DNA of 18,197 bases from positions 1 to 18,197 of the forward strand of contig CAYSDF010000016.1 of NCBI GenBank assembly GCA_964429675.1, given 5' to 3'. The translations under genes and the position numbers were made by a program. The DNA is from GWA2-44-9 sp964429675. Lineage in GTDB: Bacteria; Patescibacteriota; Minisyncoccia; 2-02-FULL-40-12; GWA2-44-9. Positions 14,312 to 18,197 of this stretch are shown here, in pieces (the stretch's first letter is position 1; each line of letters begins with the position of its first letter). A model generated the notes under the pieces. That model saw nothing but the letters and a program-made list of their open reading frames with translations, was not told where the DNA came from and ran no database searches.

Positions 14312-14390
14312 AGTTCCCAGTCGAAGACTTCGGTCTTCAAACGGAACCACAAGTTCCGGCGGTCTCCCCAAGGGTGAGACCGCTTTTTTT
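14312..14390 (+). ncRNA. Candidate orphan small RNA downstream of xerC
   Basis: A possible promoter TTGACC (14278-14283), 16 bp, TATCAT (14300-14305, with an extended TG) would start a transcript near 14312. The transcript would contain a stable hairpin GAAGAC-TTCG-GTCTTC (14323-14338). GGAAC (14343-14347) can pair either with an upstream GTTCC (14313-14317) or, extended to 6 bp, with a downstream GTTCCG (14353-14358), so two folds exclude each other. It ends at an intrinsic terminator. No gene follows on this strand because the next feature is a minus-strand tRNA; this argues against a riboswitch or attenuator and for a small RNA or the xerC 3' UTR. It does not match SRP RNA, RNase P, tmRNA or 6S RNA as I know them. 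Confidence 0.42.
14359..14390 (+). terminator. Intrinsic terminator for xerC or the small RNA
   Basis: An 8-bp perfect stem GCGGTCTC/GAGACCGC (14359-14366 with 14376-14383) extends inward by two C-G pairs and is followed directly by seven T residues (14384-14390). It is back to back with the minus-strand terminator at 14397-14442. Confidence 0.92.
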
Positions 14391-14396
14391 ATCTCT

Positions 14397-14442
14397 AAAA
14401 AACAGAAAAGAACTAAACGGCTTCCAAAAAGCCGTTTAGTTC
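14397..14442 (-). terminator. Intrinsic terminator after tRNA-Leu
   Basis: A perfect 14-bp inverted repeat (14410-14423 with 14429-14442) with a 5-nt loop is followed, reading the minus strand, by TTTTCTGTTTTTT (14409 down to 14397). It begins 5 nt after the encoded CCA of tRNA-Leu and ends the minus-strand transcript. Confidence 0.9.
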
Positions 14443-14447
14443 CCTAA

Positions 14448-14534
14448 TGGTGCCTGGGGGGGGACTCGAACCCCCACGCCCTTACGGACAACCGATTTTA
14501 AGTCGGTTCTGGCTACCAATTACAGCACCCAGGC
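14448..14534 (-). tRNA. tRNA-Leu (anticodon UAA), CCA encoded
   Basis: The minus strand folds as a class II tRNA: acceptor GCCTGGG/CCCAGGC, D arm with AATTGGTAG, anticodon stem ACCGA/TCGGT around the loop CTTAAAA (anticodon TAA), long variable arm, and T arm GGGGG-TTCGAGT-CCCCC. Discriminator A73 is as expected for Leu, and CCA is encoded (14448-14450). The anticodon loop is uninterrupted, so the group I intron found in some bacterial tRNA-Leu(UAA) genes is absent. The homing endonuclease gene upstream ends 3 nt before the tRNA 5' end, so both probably share a transcript. Confidence 0.96.
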
Positions 14535-14537
14535 ATT

Positions 14538-15209
14538 TTAAATAGCAGTGACATCACCATAAGTCATAAAGACATTCTCTGATCTTAAACATTCTTGTGC
14601 TTTTTTTAATTTTCTCCTCAAAGCTAAACAATTATCATAATAACAGTTATTTATAACTACCTTTGCAGCCATTTTTCCAAACTTAATTGTGTATATGGGA
14701 TTTCTGTCTTTTTTATGCAGCTTATGAACTCTACCGTTGACCTTATATGCTTTCTCTACTTTATTTTTCAACCACCCCGTAAAATATGCTGACCCCGAAA
14801 ATATCCTTAAAGACCACTGGATATTTTTATTATTTTTATGACTCCAGCTTGATATACTACCGTCTCCGTCAATAATGCCTCTTAAAAAATCCCGGAAATA
14901 CATATTTGGAATTGCTATAGATTTTAAAGTAAGCGATTTTTTTTGCTTCAAACCTATGTTAATGAGGTATCTATAAAAATTAATGTCGCCAAGTTGCAGT
15001 AAATAATATTTTTTTATTCCTCCTCTAAGTCGAGCTTTTTTACTGATTTTATTATCTATTTTAAGAGCTCTTTTTACTGCCCCGAGCATATCTCCGTCCT
15101 TGGAAGTAATACTAATATGTCTTCCATCAGGACTAAGATTGCCGTCAGCTGTTATCAATCCGATTACATACCACAAATCATTAGGCTTAATATATCTTAA
15201 GTCAACCAT
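14538..15209 (-). CDS. LAGLIDADG homing endonuclease, two-motif, free-standing
   Basis: This 223-aa protein has two LAGLIDADG-type helices: WYVIGLITADG (13-23, acidic residue D22) and FLRGIIDGDGSI (108-119, acidic D116). These are spaced as in monomeric enzymes with two active halves. It is Lys- and Ile-rich, and its DNA looks more AT-rich than its neighbours. Such proteins usually sit within introns or inteins, or free-standing, and cut a long DNA target to spread their gene. Here it is not inside a recognisable intron or intein. It ends 3 nt before tRNA-Leu(UAA), the tRNA gene best known as an intron host. It has its own good promoter that would give a nearly leaderless mRNA. A WYL/transcription-factor-like descendant is possible but the acidic residues are intact. 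Confidence 0.88.
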   Translation of the reverse strand: MVDLRYIKPNDLWYVIGLITADGNLSPDGRHISITSKDGDMLGAVKRALKIDNKISKKARLRGGIKKYYLLQLGDINFYRYLINIGLKQKKSLTLKSIAIPNMYFRDFLRGIIDGDGSISSWSHKNNKNIQWSLRIFSGSAYFTGWLKNKVEKAYKVNGRVHKLHKKDRNPIYTIKFGKMAAKVVINNCYYDNCLALRRKLKKAQECLRSENVFMTYGDVTAI

Positions 15210-15215
15210 TCGCTC

Positions 15216-15244
15216 ATACTACCATAAAAATTGTTGAGCCTCAA
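15216..15244 (-). promoter_or_regulatory. Promoter for the endonuclease-tRNA-Leu unit
   Basis: On the minus strand TTGAGG (15244-15239), 17 bp, then TAGTAT (15221-15216) is a good sigma70 match. The -10 ends 6 nt before the endonuclease ATG at 15209, so the mRNA would be leaderless or have one or two 5' bases. The -35 overlaps a small palindrome TTGAG-C-CTCAA (15234-15244) that could bind a regulator. The 75 bp between rmlA and this gene contain nothing else clear. Confidence 0.55.
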
Positions 15245-15284
15245 GCCATTTAAGGAGCTTGCATATTCCATATTATCGGCATGG

Positions 15285-15995
15285 TCAGTTATTTTTATTT
15301 CCTTTCACCCACTGAGTAGCACGAGCCAAAGAATCAAAAGTTCCGGCATCAGACCAAAAGCCTTTTATGAACTCGGCCTTTAGATTGCCTTTTTTGATAT
15401 AGGCGTTATTTACATCGGTGATTTCAAGCTCCCCACGATTGGATGGTTTAAGTTTTTTGATAATTCGAAATACATCTTTATCGTATTGATAGATGCCGGT
15501 AACGGCATATGGCGTAGGGGGGTCTTTTGGTTTTTCGATTATATTCAAAACATTCTTTTTATTTAAAGCCGGGACGCCAAATCTTTCAGGATCAGAAACT
15601 TTTTTTAGAAATACTCTTGCGCCTTTTCGAAAGCTTTTTACTGATTTAAGAAAGTTATTTTCGAAAATATTATCACCCAAAATTACCGTAATTGGCTTCT
15701 CATCGGCAAAATCTTCGGCTAATAATAAGGCTTGGGCTATACCTCCGGCTTCGTCTTGAACTTTGTAGGTTAGCTTAACACCATATTCTTTCCCCGAACC
15801 TAAAAACTCTATAAAGTGTCCGGCGTGATCTCGGCCCGAGACGATCAAAATTTCTTTAATTCCGGATCTTATAAGCGTCCCGAGCGGGTATAAAATCATC
15901 GGTTTATTGTAAACCGGGATTAAATGCTTATTAGTTATATTCGTTAAAGGCTTGAGTCTGGTGCCCATGCCTCCGGCAAGAATTATTCCTTTCAT
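15285..15995 (-). CDS. rmlA: Glucose-1-phosphate thymidylyltransferase (RmlA-like), short form
   Basis: RmlA makes dTDP-glucose from dTTP and glucose-1-phosphate, the first step to dTDP-deoxysugars such as L-rhamnose. Motifs: the nucleotide-binding loop GGMGTRLKPLT (8-18), QDEAGGIAQALLLAEDF, the metal-site region LGDNIFE, EKPKDPP and FWSDAGTFDSL. At 236 aa it lacks the C-terminal helical tail of the classic enzyme (about 290 aa) that forms the allosteric site; this matches the short, tail-less form seen in archaea and many uncultured bacteria. Its start overlaps the previous stop as ATGA, so it is coupled to the RmlD-like gene. It ends the sugar operon. Nucleotide preference (TTP or UTP) is uncertain. 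Confidence 0.9.
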   Translation of the reverse strand: MKGIILAGGMGTRLKPLTNITNKHLIPVYNKPMILYPLGTLIRSGIKEILIVSGRDHAGHFIEFLGSGKEYGVKLTYKVQDEAGGIAQALLLAEDFADEKPITVILGDNIFENNFLKSVKSFRKGARVFLKKVSDPERFGVPALNKKNVLNIIEKPKDPPTPYAVTGIYQYDKDVFRIIKKLKPSNRGELEITDVNNAYIKKGNLKAEFIKGFWSDAGTFDSLARATQWVKGNKNN

Positions 15996-16843
15996 AAAGA
16001 TTTTTTAAAACTTTCCATAATTTCCTGTAACTTTTTTTTGTCTAAAACGGGTAAATTAACCCCTAGGGATTTAGCTTTGACGACTGACAATACACAGTTA
16101 CTTCTTCCAGACTTTGTAATTTTATTTTTTAACTCCCCAAGAGAAATCTCATCATAGCTATGACCGGGATTGACTACATCCTTATATGCCTCCAAAATTT
16201 GCTTATGTTCTAGATAGCCTTCGTTAGTGAGGTTCAGAATACCTATATGTCTTATAGATATTAACTTCTCAAGAGCAGGGTAAAGATCTTCAATTAATGT
16301 CATTGAATTAGGAACTGAAATTACTTTTTTATAAGAAGTAATTTTATTAATAAAATTACGAGGATGAGAATACATTGATAGGGGCATCCTTATCCTGGCC
16401 TGAAGAACCGGTAACTCCCTAAGAGCATCCTGCAGAACTATCCTCATTCGTGAGTAAAAACTTCCAAAAAAATTGGGTGGGTCTTCTTCGGTAAATTCTT
16501 TTTCTGGTCCTCCAGAGTATATACAGCCTGAGGAAATTTGAATCGGATACGCGCCACATTCTATAGATGCGATCATGGCATTAATTGCTCCGGCAACATT
16601 TATCTTTACTGTCTCTTCTTTGTGATCTTCGCACCAGTCTATATTGGGATGGGCTCTGGCACCAGCGAAATTAATTACAACCTCGGGTCTAGTTTCTATA
16701 AACTTTTTTCTTAATTCAGAAAATTGATTTAAATCAATTTTTTCACTCAAAACTTTATAACCCTTGGATTCAAAATATTTAAGAGCTTGGGATCCTAAAT
16801 ATCCACTTGCACCTAATATATATACTTTTTTATTTCCAGGCAT
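15992..16843 (-). CDS. RmlD-like reductase, probable 3,5-epimerase/4-reductase type
   Basis: This 283-aa SDR protein has GASGYLG (11-17) for NAD(P) binding. From recall, its core parallels the eukaryotic UER1/RHM C-terminal enzymes: NIDWCEDHKEETVKINVAGA, NFFGSFYSRMR, RIRMPLSMYSHPRNFINKI, VPNSMTLIEDLYPALEKL, and GILNLTNEGYLEHKQIL. Those enzymes carry out both the 3,5-epimerisation and the 4-reduction of the 4-keto-6-deoxy sugar. The same would make sense here, since no rmlC is present. The catalytic YxxxK reads Y130-S-R-M-R134, so Lys is replaced by Arg. It overlaps rmlB by 14 nt and rmlA by 4 nt. The product would be a dTDP-rhamnose-like sugar; this is inference. Confidence 0.82.
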   Translation of the reverse strand: MPGNKKVYILGASGYLGSQALKYFESKGYKVLSEKIDLNQFSELRKKFIETRPEVVINFAGARAHPNIDWCEDHKEETVKINVAGAINAMIASIECGAYPIQISSGCIYSGGPEKEFTEEDPPNFFGSFYSRMRIVLQDALRELPVLQARIRMPLSMYSHPRNFINKITSYKKVISVPNSMTLIEDLYPALEKLISIRHIGILNLTNEGYLEHKQILEAYKDVVNPGHSYDEISLGELKNKITKSGRSNCVLSVVKAKSLGVNLPVLDKKKLQEIMESFKKSL

Positions 16844-17837
16844 GGGATTTAGATAAGAGTGGCTTCCACCACTTTTGATTATTCTTGTACCACATCACAG
16901 TTTCCTTTAGGCCTTCTTCCCAATTAATTTTTGGCCTCCATTTTAACTCTTTTCTTATTTTGGCTGGATTCAAAAGATATCTAAAGTCATGACCAGGCCG
17001 ATCTGGAATTATTTTCTTTAAGGTTTCGGGCTTTTGAAGTATTTTTAAAATTTCGGAGGCAATATCGTTGATGCTTTTTTCAAGACCGGTACCGATATTA
17101 TATCCTTCTCCGATTTTTCCCTTTTCTAATATCAAATCTATGCCCCGGCAATGATCAGAAACATGAATCCACTCCCTCTTATTCTGGCTTGATTTAAAAA
17201 CCGGTAACGGCTCGTTTTTCAAAGCCTTAATTGTAAAAACTGGGATAACTTTTTCTGGAAATTGGTGACTGCCATAATTATTAGCACAATAGCTTATAGT
17301 TACGGGCAGACCAAAGGTATGATGGTAGCTTTTAACCATCAGATCGGCTCCGCCCTTGGAAGCATTATAGGGAGTACGTGGTTTTAGTGGAGAGTTTTCA
17401 GAAAAACTATCCTTGCTATTAAGAGCCAGTTGTCCAAAAACTTCACAAGTTGAAATATGGTGAAATCTCTCTAGCCTTCCATAGTTTCTAGCTGCTTCAA
17501 GTAAAACACTTGTTCCTAAAACATTAGTTCGAGGGAAATCAGTGGGGGAGTGGACAGCTTTGTTATTATCCGATTCGGCGGCAAAGTTAACTATCTTGGC
17601 GACATTATTTGATCTCAGAATATGGATCATCGCCCCATAGTCACCTATATCGGCTTTATAAAATCCGTATCTCTTATCCCTCTCAATATCTCTTAGGTTC
17701 TCTGGATTTCCAGCATAGGTCAGCAGATCGACATTTATAACATTGACGTCTTTGTATTTACTCAATAAATAACGAATAAAATGACTTCCGATAAAACCTG
17801 CCCCTCCTGTTATCATGAAATTTTTGTATTTATTCAT
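16830..17837 (-). CDS. rmlB: dTDP-glucose 4,6-dehydratase (RmlB-like), divergent active site
   Basis: RmlB turns dTDP-glucose into the 4-keto-6-deoxy intermediate. At 335 aa it is the usual length. It has GGAGFIG (11-17), DLLTYAGNPENL, YNASK with Tyr157 and Lys161, ANNYGSHQFPEKVIP, REWIHVSDHCRGIDL and NIGTGLEKSI, all family hallmarks. Two positions are odd: the classic STDEVYG active-site motif reads STCEVFG (Cys131 in place of the catalytic Asp; Glu132 kept), and the segment after AES is DNNKAVH rather than the usual H-DRSI. A natural subgroup with this Cys may exist. A clear AGGAG (17847-17851) lies 9 nt before the ATG, one of the few strong ribosome sites in the window. The start overlaps the previous stop as ATGA. 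Confidence 0.88.
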   Translation of the reverse strand: MNKYKNFMITGGAGFIGSHFIRYLLSKYKDVNVINVDLLTYAGNPENLRDIERDKRYGFYKADIGDYGAMIHILRSNNVAKIVNFAAESDNNKAVHSPTDFPRTNVLGTSVLLEAARNYGRLERFHHISTCEVFGQLALNSKDSFSENSPLKPRTPYNASKGGADLMVKSYHHTFGLPVTISYCANNYGSHQFPEKVIPVFTIKALKNEPLPVFKSSQNKREWIHVSDHCRGIDLILEKGKIGEGYNIGTGLEKSINDIASEILKILQKPETLKKIIPDRPGHDFRYLLNPAKIRKELKWRPKINWEEGLKETVMWYKNNQKWWKPLLSKSHAWK

Positions 17838-18130
17838 GATTTTAATCTCCTATTTTCATATTCATGGAATCTTTTCAAAAATTCCTCTATATCTTCACTA
17901 TGAATTTTAACCGCATGATAATCATATGCCTCTCCTTTAAACCGAAGTCCCTCGCCTAAATTAGGGTATCCCTTTAATTTACCGTCAATATATCGGGAAC
18001 CATATTGGCTCTGTAAATCCATTTCACCGCGCGAGATATCTCCAAAACGAACATAGCCTTCCGAATCAATCTCATATTTATCTTTCCATAGTTTTTTCTT
18101 TGATTCAAAGTTTTCCTTCATATAATTCAT
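17834..18130 (-). CDS. Short unknown protein between tRNA-Cys and rmlB
   Basis: I do not recognise this gene. From ATG 18130 it encodes about 98 aa, charged and without a membrane segment. It contains DKYEIDSEGYVRFGDISRGEMDLQSQYGSRYIDG, then GEGLRFKGEAYDYHAVKIHSEDIEEFLKRFHEYENRR. The open frame continues upstream to 18190, but that part is the tRNA-Cys gene read as protein (LYAGSIPAAAS), so the longer start is rejected. ATG 18121 is an alternative. The first base of ATG 18130 is 2 nt after the tRNA discriminator base. It ends in an ATGA overlap with rmlB, so it is the first gene of the sugar operon. It is too small for RmlC and lacks that enzyme's motifs. Confidence 0.7.
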   Translation of the reverse strand: MNYMKENFESKKKLWKDKYEIDSEGYVRFGDISRGEMDLQSQYGSRYIDGKLKGYPNLGEGLRFKGEAYDYHAVKIHSEDIEEFLKRFHEYENRRLKS

Positions 18131-18132
18131 TG

Positions 18133-18197
18133 AGGCGGCAGCCGGAATCGAACCGGCGTATAAGAGTTTTGCAGACTCCTGCCTTACCACTTGGCTA
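18133..18197 (-). tRNA. tRNA-Cys (anticodon GCA), 5' end outside the window
   Basis: The minus strand shows D arm GCCAAGTGGTAAGGC, anticodon loop CTGCAAA (anticodon GCA), T arm GCCGG-TTCGATT-CCGGC, 3' acceptor TGCCGCC and discriminator U73, the Cys identity base. The 5' acceptor strand (about 7 nt) lies beyond the window end. CCA is not encoded (the next bases are CA, then ATG), unlike tRNA-Leu in the same window. Confidence 0.94.

Noticed and set aside
14448..14534. Group I intron in tRNA-Leu(UAA)
   Set aside because: The anticodon loop CTTAAAA is continuous and the whole tRNA folds in 87 nt, so no intron is present despite the nearby homing endonuclease.
18131..18190. A longer start for the unknown gene at ATG 18190
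   Set aside because: The added residues (LYAGSIPAAAS and so on) are the tRNA-Cys gene translated; the gene must start at 18130 or 18121.

Overview
The window looks like a chromosomal segment of an uncultivated bacterium of the Candidate Phyla Radiation (Patescibacteria), most likely a Parcubacteria-type lineage. This is inferred from gene content and style, not from a search. The signs are tightly packed genes that abut or overlap by a few bases, few clear Shine-Dalgarno sequences, a small single-membrane-style type IV pilus cluster, one Xer recombinase, gatC-gatA without gatB alongside, and a minimal nucleotide-sugar set. TGA is used as a stop (rmlA and the RmlD-like gene both end in TGA), so the recoded TGA of Gracilibacteria/SR1 does not apply.

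Layout. (1) 1-6376, + strand, type IV pilus cluster: pilT (5' end outside the window), pilC, a major pilin, a strong terminator, prepilin peptidase pilD, a membrane-anchored DUF4430-like protein, then four small pilin-like genes (FimT/GspH-, PilV-, PilW- and PilX-like). (2) 6449-8518, +, ligA, the NAD-dependent DNA ligase. (3) 10812-8511, - strand, a three-gene ABC-2 exporter operon: ATPase, permease, and an anchored TPR-like protein whose tail resembles a pseudopilin C-terminus. (4) 10868-13105, +, gatC-gatA and a one-TM protein with an RNxxxH (HEPN-type) motif. (5) 13225-14390, +, a promoter, a multibranched leader, a xerC-type tyrosine recombinase, and a structured intergenic region ending in a terminator. 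(6) 18197-14448, -, tRNA-Cys, a short unknown ORF, rmlB, an RmlD-like gene, rmlA, a two-motif LAGLIDADG endonuclease and tRNA-Leu(UAA), closed by a minus-strand terminator.

The least ordinary parts are these. First, unusually elaborate nested inverted repeats lie just before pilC, the pilin and xerC, with another just after xerC. They do not look alike in sequence but share one design: a closing helix with hairpins inside. Second, a nucleotide-sugar and homing-endonuclease cassette is bounded by two tRNA genes, each within 3 nt of a coding sequence. Third, the deoxysugar enzymes are divergent: rmlC is absent, the RmlD-like protein resembles the eukaryotic 3,5-epimerase/4-reductase (UER1/RHM C-terminal type) and has Arg at the catalytic Lys position, and RmlB has Cys at the catalytic Asp position. 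Fourth, a possible orphan small RNA with mutually exclusive pairings lies at about 14312-14390.

No CRISPR array, insertion sequence, prophage or rRNA gene was seen. All functional calls rest on motifs recognised by eye, and no database search or folding program was run.
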